Part shown: positions 1 through 8,273 of the stretch, piece by piece
Layout: every line of letters starts with the position of its first letter
Numbering within the stretch: position 1 is the stretch's first letter
Origin: FEN-1250 sp038237245
GTDB taxonomy: Bacteria > Gemmatimonadota > Gemmatimonadetes > Gemmatimonadales > Gemmatimonadaceae
DNA length: 17,520 bases
Direction of reading: 5' to 3'
Assembly: GCA_038237245.1 (NCBI GenBank)
Contig: JBBRYY010000054.1
Location: 1-17,520 of the forward strand
Position numbers and translations under genes: made by a program
The notes under the pieces: model-generated
What the model saw: only the letters and a program-made list of their open reading frames with translations
Database searches by the model: none
Told to the model about the DNA's origin: nothing

Positions 1-2132
1 CCGCCGAGGAACCATGCGCGTTGGATCGGGATCGATCCCACCGAGCTGCCGACGCTCGCCGTCAGCGCGCCGTCGAGCTTCGCGCCCAGCGCGTGCGTAG
101 CCGTCGCCTCGGCCGACGCGCGCGCGTAGTCGAAGGTGCCCGTCGCCCCCTCGCCGCGCAGATCGACGACCGCGCGAAGCCCCTGCGGATCGAGACCGAA
201 CGACTCGTGATACTGCGCGCCAATTCCAAACGCCGTCGCATCCGCGGCGCGGATGTTCGGATTGAATCCCGCGCCGCCGAGCAGATGCCAGAGCGAGAGA
301 TTCGTGTGCTTCTCGGCATCGCCCTGGCGCTCGGCGAACAGCCGCCAGGTGAAGGCGCCGTTGCTCGGCGAAATCGACACGAGCTCGGCTCCGGCGCTTC
401 GGAAGTAAAACCCCTCGTCGTGCGCCCAAAGCAGTGATGAGATCGACGCGCCGACGCTGAGCGGATCGCCCCAGTCGTTCGCGGAATTCAGCCGACGGTA
501 CGCGCCCAGCGAGTACGTGCGGTCGCCGTTGCCGCGCATCAGGTGCGCCTCGACGTTCGGCTGCCAGTCAGCGAGGCCGATGCGTGCCGAGGCGTTTGCC
601 GTGTAGCCGTTGCCGAGCGTGCTCTCGACGAGGATGCCGGCGGACAGCGCCTCGACGCGATTGTAGCGCAGCATGCCGCGGTCGACGCCATAGTGAAACG
701 TCGCCGGTTGCGGCGCCCACCCGGGTTGCAACCCGAAGTCCAGCGATTTCTGCAGCTCCTCACGATCCTTCGTCCCGAAGAGCTGATCGCCGGGATCGTA
801 GATCGAGCGCGAGAATTCCTTCGAGTGCGTGAGGCTCGCGGTGTCGCACGGAATGCGAACGAGAATGGGAAGCGCGCGGTCGTAGCGGATCGAGCGATGC
901 GTGACGGTGTCGCCCTTTGCACAGTGGAGCATCCCCTCGTCCGCACCTTCTGCGCGCATCCGGGTACGCGCCTCCCGGCGCTCCGCGCGCGTCATCCCGA
1001 CGGTGTCCGCGATAGCCTTGCGGCGCGCCTCCTCGCGCTTGCGCCGCGTCGAGTCGTGCGCCGCCGACGTTGTGGAGTCTGCGGAAGAGAGGAAGATCGG
1101 CGGGAGCGAGTCGATACCATTGACGCTCGCGTAGCGGTAGCTCTGCTCGACGGAGAACGGAGCGCGCATGAAGCCGACGCGCATCCGCCCTTCCACGGTT
1201 TCGAGGCGCGGAAGCCACCAGCGCTGCTCGTGCAGATCGTACTCGACCGTGAGCGAAGTGATGTCGAGCGACATCGGGAAGATGATCGGCTTCACGGCCT
1301 TCGGCACATCCTCGAAGGGGTCCTTCTCCGTCGCCTCGACGAATTTCACGATGTCGAGAGGCATCGATGGGCGATACACGGCGCGCACGAGCTGCGCGCT
1401 CTTCACATCGAACCAGAGCGAGCCGACGATCAGGTCGAAGCGCGGCTGCCGCGCTTCCACCTTCACCTCGCGCAGCCGGCCGCGCGTGCCGTCAGGAAGA
1501 AGAAAGGAGACCGAGTCGCCACTCTGAAAACGGTAGTACGCCTCGGCGCCTGACGCGAGTGGATTCACGAGCACGTCATCGTTCGAGGATCTGGTGCCGT
1601 GCTCGCCACCGATGAAGCGCAGAAGGCTCTCGCGCCCGGGATAGTACGGAACCGCATCCATGTCGAGCATGTCGGTCATGACGTGGACGCCAGGGGCGAC
1701 CATTGGGATCGCGGATCGCGCGCCGACGACGTCGACCACTGCGCCCTTCCCGCGCTGCCACCGCACGCGCGACGCCATCTCGTTCCGCAAGAAGAGCTTT
1801 TCGAAACCGACCTTCCCGATCCCGAGACCGACCGTGAGCCGCTCGTGCGACATCGCGTCGTACGCGAGGAGTGAGGAGTCCTGCTGCAGCCGTGCGCGCC
1901 GCGCGTGCAGGATGGTCTCACGGGCGACGGGATCGCGATACGCGTTGGCCTCGAGCTCCGGCGTGAGCGCGACGCTCCGTTCGGCGCGCCAGTGCGCGAA
2001 GCGAGTCGAGTCTTCGTCGCTGCGCTGCTGCGCGCTATCTCGGGCTGTGAGGCCCGTATCGGGGTGAGCGGCCGGGGCGACGACGCCCTGGAGCGCGACG
2101 AGTAGTGGGAGCAGGAGGAGAATGAGCTTTAT
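1..2132 (-). CDS. Large outer-membrane beta-barrel protein, DUF5686-like (3' end outside window)
   Basis: This uninterrupted minus-strand frame enters from the left edge and covers about 710 codons. The N-terminus is a Sec signal peptide (MKLILLLLPLLVALQ if the first codon is read as Met, then GVVAPAAHPD). The middle contains a segment resembling the DUF5686/carboxypeptidase-associated region (pattern VGSLWFDVKSAQLVRAVYR), then a charged Arg/Glu-rich stretch. The visible C-terminal third alternates polar and aromatic residues like transmembrane beta strands (YNRVEALSAGILVES, YSLGAYRRL). I infer an outer-membrane barrel; substrate unknown. The start is abnormal: the only codons before the signal peptide are CGG and ATA, a TAG lies seven codons upstream of the ATA, and the first in-frame ATG is at 1853, far inside the mature protein. 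It lies 84 bases downstream of the previous minus-strand gene and is probably the last visible gene of that operon. The frame and export signal are clear; the family name is tentative. Confidence 0.75.
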   Translation of the reverse strand, partial: MKLILLLLPLLVALQGVVAPAAHPDTGLTARDSAQQRSDEDSTRFAHWRAERSVALTPELEANAYRDPVARETILHARRARLQQDSSLLAYDAMSHERLTVGLGIGKVGFEKLFLRNEMASRVRWQRGKGAVVDVVGARSAIPMVAPGVHVMTDMLDMDAVPYYPGRESLLRFIGGEHGTRSSNDDVLVNPLASGAEAYYRFQSGDSVSFLLPDGTRGRLREVKVEARQPRFDLIVGSLWFDVKSAQLVRAVYRPSMPLDIVKFVEATEKDPFEDVPKAVKPIIFPMSLDITSLTVEYDLHEQRWWLPRLETVEGRMRVGFMRAPFSVEQSYRYASVNGIDSLPPIFLSSADSTTSAAHDSTRRKREEARRKAIADTVGMTRAERREARTRMRAEGADEGMLHCAKGDTVTHRSIRYDRALPILVRIPCDTASLTHSKEFSRSIYDPGDQLFGTKDREELQKSLDFGLQPGWAPQPATFHYGVDRGMLRYNRVEALSAGILVESTLGNGYTANASARIGLADWQPNVEAHLMRGNGDRTYSLGAYRRLNSANDWGDPLSVGASISSLLWAHDEGFYFRSAGAELVSISPSNGAFTWRLFAERQGDAEKHTNLSLWHLLGGAGFNPNIRAADATAFGIGAQYHESFGLDPQGLRAVVDLRGEGATGTFDYARASAEATATHALGAKLDGALTASVGSSVGSIPIQRAWFLG

Positions 2133-2216
2133 CCGGAGAGAGGCGTCCTCACCCTACGGCGCACGGCGCCGCGGTGTTTCCCTCCAGATCGTGCAAATCG
2201 CTCGTGCGACGGGAAG

Positions 2217-3629
2217 CTACATCCCCGCCATCGCGTGTCCGGTGTGCATGCGATCGGGGCGAAGGCGCAGGACAATTGCGTATCCCTTGGGACAGCGGGT
2301 TCCGTAATTCCCCTCGAGTGACGCCGGTACGGCGCTGAGCGTTCCGAGAATCGACGCGCCGAGCGTGAGGCCGCGTGCGCGCATGATCTCGCGGCTGTAG
2401 CCGAGCGTGAGCGCGCCGATGTCATAGCGGCGGGACTCGGACTGGTCGGCGACAACGAGGTCCTGCGCACTCTTCTGCACGAGCTCGGCACGCCCGAAGA
2501 AGGTGTTGATCGCGTCGATGCTGAAGTCGCTCTCGATCAGCGCACTGTTCGCAAGCGGTACGCCCTCGACCGCGTTCGCGCCGTAGATGAGCGAGGTGCT
2601 CCACTCGCCGCGCTCGCCAAGCAGCCTCGTGTTCATGATCGATGCGGAGTAGCGATGCAGCGACTCTTCCGGGTGCAGCACCTCCGGACTCGCGATGTAC
2701 GCGGCCGATGCGCTGTAGCTCCAGCTCATGTTCGGATTGTAGGAGAATCGTGCGGCGTACGAGTCCAGCTTTCTGGTCTCGATGTTCGTGCGGTGCTCGT
2801 CCGGTTCACGTCCGTTGAAGATTGAGCCCTCGAGCTTCCACGTGCGGCTGAACAGGCCGAGCGTGAGGACTCCGAAGGTGATGTGCGTCGCGTCCTCCCA
2901 GTGGTGGCCGATCGGAGCGAGCGGATCGCTGGCGGCAGAGGAGCGATGCGGAAAGGCGACCGGTCCGATCGCGGGCTCCCCAACCGGCGCGACGTAGAGC
3001 GAGAGCGCGAGATTTCGCGCGACCGGACGCTCGTAGATCGCAGCAACCTCCATGAAGAGATCGTGCGGATGCTGGCGATCGTGCAGCGTCTCGCCGTGAT
3101 AGCTCTCCCCCGATTGCAGCAGGAGCGGGTATCCCTCGGACCCGATCGTCGCGGGCTCGGCGCTGAGCATCCCGTGGAGGTGGAGCATCCCGCCCCAGAG
3201 CGAGTGCATCGCCATGAGCATCCCCCAGTTGATCGACCCGAGCTGATGGTCGCCGCGCGGTCCGAGCTGGTCGTCGTACTGAGCGTAGGCCACACCGTGG
3301 ATCATGAGCGTCCAGCTTCCGCGCACGAAATGCCACCCGTAGTGTGGTGCGGCCTCTGGCTGCCAGCTCGTCCCCGATCCGAGCCGTGTGTGCGGGATGC
3401 CGAGCACGCCTGCCGTGCGTTCTGCCATGTCGTCGTCGGCGTCGTGGGGTGGCGCAGTGGTGTCGTGTGGCGCGGTCATGCCGGGCATGGGCGCCATTGG
3501 TGGAGGCGATCCCGCAGTCGAATCGGCGCGCGGATGCGTCGTGTGCTGTGCGCGCGCAGATGTCGGCACGATGACGCCGGAGAGAAGAAGCGCCGTGCAC
3601 AAGCATCGAGTGAGCGCCGCGCGCGTCAC
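2217..3629 (-). CDS. His/Met-rich predicted outer-membrane protein
   Basis: This is a 470-residue exported protein. I chose the GTG at 3629 because it gives a proper signal peptide (VTRAALTRCLCTALLLSG, cut after SARAQ) and overlaps the upstream stop as GTGA. The longer open frame reaching 3998 would run through the upstream gene and is not credible. After cleavage comes a roughly 40-residue linker rich in Pro, His and Met (PPPMAPMPGM, PHDTTAPPHD). Then follow conserved-looking blocks (GTSWQPE, MIHGVAYAQYDDQLGPRG, QHPHDLFME) and amphipathic strands to the end; the C-terminus is again His/Met-rich (HTGHAMAGM). I recall similar proteins annotated as hypothetical, sometimes near copper-resistance genes, but cannot verify that here. 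A role in metal handling is inference from the His/Met content and barrel-like pattern only. It is translationally coupled to the exported protein upstream. Confidence 0.8.
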   Translation of the reverse strand: MTRAALTRCLCTALLLSGVIVPTSARAQHTTHPRADSTAGSPPPMAPMPGMTAPHDTTAPPHDADDDMAERTAGVLGIPHTRLGSGTSWQPEAAPHYGWHFVRGSWTLMIHGVAYAQYDDQLGPRGDHQLGSINWGMLMAMHSLWGGMLHLHGMLSAEPATIGSEGYPLLLQSGESYHGETLHDRQHPHDLFMEVAAIYERPVARNLALSLYVAPVGEPAIGPVAFPHRSSAASDPLAPIGHHWEDATHITFGVLTLGLFSRTWKLEGSIFNGREPDEHRTNIETRKLDSYAARFSYNPNMSWSYSASAAYIASPEVLHPEESLHRYSASIMNTRLLGERGEWSTSLIYGANAVEGVPLANSALIESDFSIDAINTFFGRAELVQKSAQDLVVADQSESRRYDIGALTLGYSREIMRARGLTLGASILGTLSAVPASLEGNYGTRCPKGYAIVLRLRPDRMHTGHAMAGM

Positions 3630-4711
3630 GGTGCGTGCGACGGCGCGGCCGTCTGCTCGCCGTACGCCGTCTCGAGCTCCGCGCGCGTAGCGACGAGCGT
3701 GGTGCGCAGCGCATCGCGAAGCTTCTTCACGGCCTTGCCGCGGATGTTGAACAACCCGCTGCTCGGCAGGTCGTCGAACTTCGAGCGACGAAGGACGACG
3801 AGATACATCGCGCTCTTCCCGGTCGCCGCCGGTGCATCGGTGACCGTCAGGAAATCCAGCTGCGACTCGAAGTAGTGGGAGGCGTAGAGCATTTTCCCGG
3901 TGAGGAAACTCTCGTCGGGATGCGCCGCCGGCGAATACATCGATCGCTCGACGACTTCGAGTGTCGGCTTGAGCCCTGGCACGCGGTTGATTGTCCACGC
4001 GATCCGCGACACCATGTCGGCGGGGCGCGCGCTTCGCGGCGTGGAGAGCATCGCGGCGAAAGGTTCGCCGTTCATCCCCGCGACCACCGGCTCGGCGAGA
4101 AGCGCGCGGAAGGCATCGCTGCTTTTCACCGGACGTTTCGTGTCGTCATAGACGACCGTCTCCTCGGAGCTATCGTCGCGATAGGCGTTGACGTAGGCGA
4201 CGAGCCACTCGCGCATCAATGAGTCGGCAAGCGGTGCGGGAGCGGGCGACTTCGCGAGCGCCGTGCGGAACTTCGCCATCTCGCTCGCCGGCAGCTTCAC
4301 GTCGCACGAGAGCGGCTTGCACTTCTCCAGCGTCTTTGAATCGGACGGATCGAGTGCGAGCGTCGCGACGTCCTCGAGCCTGGCAGGCTCGCTGAAGGTC
4401 CCGGAGAGAGACTTCGATCCGGACGAGAGGAAGCCGGTGAGATGCCGTACCCGGTCGAGATAGAAGGCACGGGGAACATCGACGCGAACGACGCCGAGCG
4501 TCGCGATCTCGGTCTTCTCGGGCGCGTCCAGCGTGATGGAGACCGCGTCGCCGCGCGCCACGGAGGCGATCTTCTTCGCGTCGAGAACCGTGAACCGTTG
4601 CAACGCTATCGTCTCCGCAGGAGCGCCCTGCGCGCGGAGCGGCTGCGGCGCGAGCGTGAGCGCTACACACGCGCCGCAAAGCGCGCTGGCCCGTGCGAGC
4701 GCGACGCTCAC
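3626..4711 (-). CDS. Conserved exported protein of unknown function
   Basis: A 361-residue protein starting at GTG 4711, which overlaps the stop of the aldo-keto reductase as GTGA. The longer frame to 4870 would sit inside that reductase. The N-terminus is a signal peptide (VSVALARASALCGACVALTL, cut near PLRAQ). The mature protein has a CKPLSC cysteine pair at about residues 131-136, a middle block (LMREWLVAYVNAYRDD), a block at about 275-300 (KPTLEVVERSMYSPAAHPDE) and a C-terminal block (GKMLYASHYFESQLDF, YLVVLRRSKFD, VKKLRDALRTTL). From memory this layout matches a family of uncharacterised exported proteins found in Acidobacteriota and Proteobacteria, with the YASHYF and L-x-RS blocks most recognisable. 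No enzyme motif is visible and I assign no function. It is coupled on both sides, so it is probably made in fixed proportion with the reductase and the His/Met-rich barrel protein. Confidence 0.8.
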   Translation of the reverse strand: MSVALARASALCGACVALTLAPQPLRAQGAPAETIALQRFTVLDAKKIASVARGDAVSITLDAPEKTEIATLGVVRVDVPRAFYLDRVRHLTGFLSSGSKSLSGTFSEPARLEDVATLALDPSDSKTLEKCKPLSCDVKLPASEMAKFRTALAKSPAPAPLADSLMREWLVAYVNAYRDDSSEETVVYDDTKRPVKSSDAFRALLAEPVVAGMNGEPFAAMLSTPRSARPADMVSRIAWTINRVPGLKPTLEVVERSMYSPAAHPDESFLTGKMLYASHYFESQLDFLTVTDAPAATGKSAMYLVVLRRSKFDDLPSSGLFNIRGKAVKKLRDALRTTLVATRAELETAYGEQTAAPSHAP

Positions 4712-5688
4712 ACGAAGCCGGTCACCGCATGGGGAACGTACGGCACTTCCAGGAATTCGATCTCCTCCGAAGTGAGCGTCACATTGAGCGATGCGACCGC
4801 GTCCGCGAGATGGCTTTCCCTCGACGCACCGATGATCGGCGCGGTGACGAACGACTTTCCGAGCACCCACGCCAGAGCGATCTGCGCTCGGGGAACGGAT
4901 CGCTTCACCGACAGCGCAGCTACCCTCTCGACGATGATGCGGTCCGCATCGGCCGTGCGCGCGTAGAGCGTCTTCCCGAACTCGTCGGTTTCCTTGCGAT
5001 AGCTGCTCTCATCCCAGTCGCGGGTGAGACGCCCGCGTGCGAGAGGGCTCCACGGGATCACCCCCACTCGCTCGGCCTCGCATAGCGGCATCATTTCACG
5101 CTCTTCCTCGCGGTAGATGAGATTGTAGTAGTTCTGCATGGTGACGAAGCGCGACCAGCCGTGCTGCTTCTGCAGGTTGAGCGCCGTCGCGAATTGCCAG
5201 GAGAACATCGAGGACGCACCGAGGTAGCGCGCCTTCCCCGCCTTCACGACATCGTGCAACGCCTCGAGCGTCTCCTCGATCGGCGTCGCGTCATCCCAGC
5301 GATGGATCTGGTAGAGATCGACGTAGTCCATGTCCAGACGACGGAGGCTGTTGTCGATCTCGCTCATGATGGCACGCCGCGAGAGTCCCGCACCGTTCGG
5401 CCCCGGGCGCATGCGGCCGTGCACCTTCGTCGCGATCACGACCTCGTCGCGCACGGAGAAGTCGCGGATGGCGCGGCCGAGCATCTCCTCGCTGGTGCCG
5501 TCGGAGTACACGTTTGCGGTATCGAAGAAGTTGATTCCCAGCTCGAGCGCGCGGCGGATGAGCGGGCGCGACTTCTCTTCGTTTAGGGTCCACGGGTGGT
5601 TGCCACGCTCGGGGATGCCGTAAGTCATGCATCCGAGGCAAATTCGGGAGACGTCGAGCCCCGTGTGGCCGAGCTTTAGGTACTTCAT
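4708..5688 (-). CDS. yajO: Aldo-keto reductase, YajO-like
   Basis: A 326-residue cytosolic NAD(P)H-dependent aldo-keto reductase that aligns almost end to end, from memory, with E. coli YajO. Shared blocks include RICLGCMTYG near the N-terminus, GINFFDTANVYSDG, LRRLDMDYVDLYQIHRWD, VKAGKARYLGASSM, NLIYREEEREMMPLC, VIPWSPLARGRLTR and a C-terminal APIIGASR. The catalytic tetrad is present: Asp56, Tyr61, Lys88 and His129. YajO itself has been linked to 1-deoxyxylulose 5-phosphate and general aldehyde reduction; the substrate here is unknown. The ATG at 5688 starts exactly where YajO does, although there is no clear Shine-Dalgarno sequence in front of it. It is the first gene of the minus-strand operon; its TGA overlaps the next GTG. 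An AKR heading a cluster of exported and outer-membrane proteins is unusual. Confidence 0.93.
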   Translation of the reverse strand: MKYLKLGHTGLDVSRICLGCMTYGIPERGNHPWTLNEEKSRPLIRRALELGINFFDTANVYSDGTSEEMLGRAIRDFSVRDEVVIATKVHGRMRPGPNGAGLSRRAIMSEIDNSLRRLDMDYVDLYQIHRWDDATPIEETLEALHDVVKAGKARYLGASSMFSWQFATALNLQKQHGWSRFVTMQNYYNLIYREEEREMMPLCEAERVGVIPWSPLARGRLTRDWDESSYRKETDEFGKTLYARTADADRIIVERVAALSVKRSVPRAQIALAWVLGKSFVTAPIIGASRESHLADAVASLNVTLTSEEIEFLEVPYVPHAVTGFV

Positions 5689-5698
5689 GATACGTATC
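5689..5698. promoter_or_regulatory. Palindrome GATACGTATC at the AKR start codon
   Basis: A perfect 10-base palindrome lies directly before the ATG of the aldo-keto reductase on the minus strand. The same half-sites, GATAC and GTATC, recur 8 bases apart at 5765-5782 in the same gap. A regulator binding here would block initiation. This is only a sequence observation; a 10-base palindrome can occur by chance. Confidence 0.25.
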
Positions 5699-5847
5699 CG
5701 GTGAGCGAGGAGCTGTCCCGCGGTAGCCGTCGCGCCGCGAGCGCGTCTGCACCTGGAAAGTTGTGATACAGCCGAAAGTATCGGAACTGTAGCAGGTGGA
5801 AATTTATCTTGCGCCTGTGGTCACGGACTGAGACATTCTGAAGCCGA

Positions 5848-5866
5848 TTGTCGCCTCGGACGACAA
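5848..5866. promoter_or_regulatory. Inverted repeat TTGTCG-N7-CGACAA in divergent gap
   Basis: Two perfect 6-base arms flank a 7-base spacer in the middle of the 269-base gap (5689-5957) between the divergent aldo-keto reductase and lipoprotein genes. Its position fits an operator serving one or both promoters. I found no convincing -35/-10 pair in this gap in either direction, so no promoter is called; AT-rich patches occur at 5801-5808 and 5907-5917. Confidence 0.3.
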
Positions 5867-5957
5867 ATTCTGGACAGCCATGACCGCTTCGCCGTCTGGA
5901 ATTCGCTATAGCTATCGGGTGCTCCACACTCGCAAGCACACATCGTAACGGAGATTT

Positions 5958-8222
5958 ATGATGCCCCGCACGCTGTACACCCGCGCCGCAGTCGCGCTGC
6001 TCGTCGCGCTCGCCGCCTGCACGGGAACCACGTCGTCCGGCGATCGAGCAAATCCGCACACGGCGAAGGCGCAGCGTGTGCGCGCGAGCGTCACCGGCAT
6101 CTCGCAGGGAGGCAGCGACTTTTATCAGGTATTCGTCACCGATGCTGCAGCACCCGGAATCGGCCAGTATACGATCATGACGGGCCCGAACCACCCGGTG
6201 ACGATCTCTACCGGCTCACCAAAGAACGTGCTCTATGGAGATGGTTCTCCGAGTACGTCGTTCAACACGATCCACTCGTACACCACCGGCACCGACTACG
6301 TCGAGATCGGGCAACTCGGCTCCGGCCCGCATCTCGTGCCACTCGGCCCGACGATCCCCGGTGTCACGGCGGCAGTCACGCCCATCGGCACGTCGGGCTT
6401 CCAGACGACGTTCACGACTTCCAGTCCAACGGTCCCCGATGCTCTGAAGATCGTGCAGGTCGTCGCTGCGCATGGCTCGACCTTCGAGACCGCAACGGTC
6501 GAAGTGACGACCACCATTACGAATACCGGCACTGCTCCCGTGTCCATTGGGCTTCGTTATCTGTGGGACGTGCAGATCGGTGAGGACGACGGCCCGACCT
6601 TCCAGCAGTTCAGCCCGAACGCGCCGGCGATCCTGACGGAGAAGAGCTACGCCCCACCGACCTTCGCTTTCTATCGCATTCAGGACAACAATAACAACAC
6701 CCCTTCTCCGCTGTTCAGCGTGTTCGGAACGGTGACAGGACCCACCACGATCACGCCAGTTCCGATCCCGCCCGACGTAATCGACAACGCTTCGTGGCCG
6801 AGCTCCGTCGGAACGCCGTTCTTCTATACGCCGACATCGGAGGACGTCTCGAGCGCGAGTGGCACCGACGACAACGCAGTGCTCTACTACTGGGGCGCAA
6901 CCCAGGCGACAGCGATCACGATTGCACCGGGCGCTTCGCGCACCTTCTCGCAGTCGCTGGTGTCTGCCGAAGCGAATGCGCCTCCGCCGTTCAACCAGCA
7001 GCCGGTCGCGAAGATCACCGCACCTGCGAATAACGCATCGTTCGCGCAGGGCGCGAGCGTGGCCTTTGCTGGCACGGGCACCGATCCCGAGGACGGCGCG
7101 CTCACCGGCGCCTCGCTGGTCTGGACCGACAACGTCTCCTCGAGCCAGATCGGAACCGGCACGTCGTTCTCGGTCATGAATCTCGCCGTCGGCACGCACG
7201 TGATCACGCTGACGGCTACCGATAGCAAGGGCGCGACCGGCACCGCGACCGTCACGGTGATCATCACTGGTGTCGCGGTCGATCAGCCTCCAACCGCAAC
7301 GATCACTCTTCCCGCGAATGGAGCGACCTTCGTGCAGGGCGCATCGGTCAGCTTCTCCGGCTCCGGCCATGACCCCGAAGACGGCGCAGTCACCGGCTCG
7401 GCGCTCCGCTGGTCGAGCAGCGCCGATGGTGCACTCACGACGGGCGCGACGTTCTCGCGCACGAATCTCTCGGTGGGCACGCACGTCATCACGCTCACCG
7501 CGGTCGACAGCAAGGGACAGACGGGAACCGCGTCGGTGACGATCCACATCACCGCGCCGACGCAGAATCAGGCGCCGACGGCAACTATCACAGCCCCGAC
7601 GACGGGCGCACTGCTCGCACAGGGCTCGTCGGTTTCCTTCGCGGGTTCGGGATCGGATCCGGAGGACGGCGCGCTCAGCGGCGCGTCTCTCGTGTGGACG
7701 GACAACGTCTCGAGCGGCCAGATCGGAACGGGCACGTCGTTCTCGCTCGCGACGCTGGCAACAGGACCGCACACCATCACCCTTACCGCAACCGACTCCA
7801 AGGGCGCGAAGGGGACGGCGATGGTAAACATCACCATCGGCTTCAGCCAGACCATCGGTACCGGCGGCGGGTCGCTGTGCGTCGACGCGTGTCATCTCTC
7901 GCTCTTCATTCCCGACGGCGCGCTTCACTCCTCGACGACGTTCTTCGTATGGTCGGTGCCGGCTCCATCGGCGCCGGCGGGACTGGTCGGCATGGCGGAG
8001 GTCATTTCGCCAGTCGTCACCTTTGGCACGAACGCGGAGCTCGGACTCGGCTACGATCCCACGACGCTTCCCTCGGGCATCTCCGAGAGCTCGCTGCGAG
8101 TCCTTCAGTACGTCGGCGGTAGCTGGCAGCCGACGATCAACAGCAGCGTGAACACGACGAGCCACATCGTGTACGGTCAGGTCACGAGCACGGGGATCTT
8201 CGCGATCGTCGGCACCCCGTGA
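5958..8222 (+). CDS. Surface lipoprotein with three PKD/Ig-like repeats and a ZU5-like domain
   Basis: A 754-residue lipoprotein. The signal peptide ends in a lipobox LAAC, with Cys21 the predicted lipidated residue. An N-terminal domain (about 40-345) holds repeated Thr-rich beta strands and the block RYLWDVQIGEDDGP; I do not recognise its fold by name. Three tandem units of 95 residues follow, starting at about 348, 443 and 538. Each has a DPEDG turn (376, 472, 567), a conserved Trp and a closing strand of the form GTHVITLTATDSKG, the pattern of PKD or bacterial Ig-like domains. The C-terminus (about 633-754) begins IGTGGGSLCVDACHLSLFIPDGAL, resembling a ZU5 domain. Two Met codons stand in tandem; the first (5958) is preceded by GGAG about 7 bases away. 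Such architecture fits an extracellular adhesion or matrix-binding role, which is inference. It stands alone and ends at a strong terminator. Confidence 0.88.
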   Translation: MMPRTLYTRAAVALLVALAACTGTTSSGDRANPHTAKAQRVRASVTGISQGGSDFYQVFVTDAAAPGIGQYTIMTGPNHPVTISTGSPKNVLYGDGSPSTSFNTIHSYTTGTDYVEIGQLGSGPHLVPLGPTIPGVTAAVTPIGTSGFQTTFTTSSPTVPDALKIVQVVAAHGSTFETATVEVTTTITNTGTAPVSIGLRYLWDVQIGEDDGPTFQQFSPNAPAILTEKSYAPPTFAFYRIQDNNNNTPSPLFSVFGTVTGPTTITPVPIPPDVIDNASWPSSVGTPFFYTPTSEDVSSASGTDDNAVLYYWGATQATAITIAPGASRTFSQSLVSAEANAPPPFNQQPVAKITAPANNASFAQGASVAFAGTGTDPEDGALTGASLVWTDNVSSSQIGTGTSFSVMNLAVGTHVITLTATDSKGATGTATVTVIITGVAVDQPPTATITLPANGATFVQGASVSFSGSGHDPEDGAVTGSALRWSSSADGALTTGATFSRTNLSVGTHVITLTAVDSKGQTGTASVTIHITAPTQNQAPTATITAPTTGALLAQGSSVSFAGSGSDPEDGALSGASLVWTDNVSSGQIGTGTSFSLATLATGPHTITLTATDSKGAKGTAMVNITIGFSQTIGTGGGSLCVDACHLSLFIPDGALHSSTTFFVWSVPAPSAPAGLVGMAEVISPVVTFGTNAELGLGYDPTTLPSGISESSLRVLQYVGGSWQPTINSSVNTTSHIVYGQVTSTGIFAIVGTP
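6999..7853 (+). repeat. Three tandem 285-base coding repeats (PKD/Ig-like units)
   Basis: The units begin at 6999, 7284 and 7569, each with a CAG codon followed by Pro or Ala codons, giving an exact 285-base (95-codon) period. Units 1 and 3 are the most alike: both encode GASLVWTDNVSS followed by QIGTGTSFS, whereas unit 2 has SALRWSSSADG in that place. This suggests that 1 and 3 share a more recent copy event, or that gene conversion has acted. Confidence 0.85.
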
Positions 8223-8230
8223 TGGTGTGA

Positions 8231-8259
8231 CTCGCATCGCGCGATCGGCGCGATGCGAG
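8231..8259 (+). terminator. Hairpin downstream of lipoprotein gene
   Basis: An 11-base perfect stem (CTCGCATCGCG / CGCGATGCGAG) with a 7-base loop begins 8 bases after the stop codon. It has no T tract, so alone it is not a canonical terminator. It may stabilise the 3' end or assist the terminator that follows. Confidence 0.5.
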
Positions 8260-8273
8260 AGCGGGTGAACGAC

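Noticed and set aside
543..1553. 336-codon plus-strand frame opposite the large barrel gene
   Set aside because: Arg-rich shadow typical of GC-rich antisense frames; the minus strand carries the signal peptide and barrel pattern.
3630..3998. N-terminal extension of the His/Met-rich protein
   Set aside because: It would overlap the upstream exported protein by more than 350 bases and places a signal peptide inside the protein; the GTGA junction at 3629 is the natural start.
4712..4870. N-terminal extension of the exported unknown protein
   Set aside because: It lies inside the YajO-like gene and precedes a clear signal peptide.
6216..8237. 673-codon open frame on the minus strand opposite the lipoprotein
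   Set aside because: Its translation is Arg/Asp/Gly-rich low-complexity sequence with no domain, and it mirrors the PKD repeats; the plus strand has a signal peptide, lipobox, repeats and a terminator.
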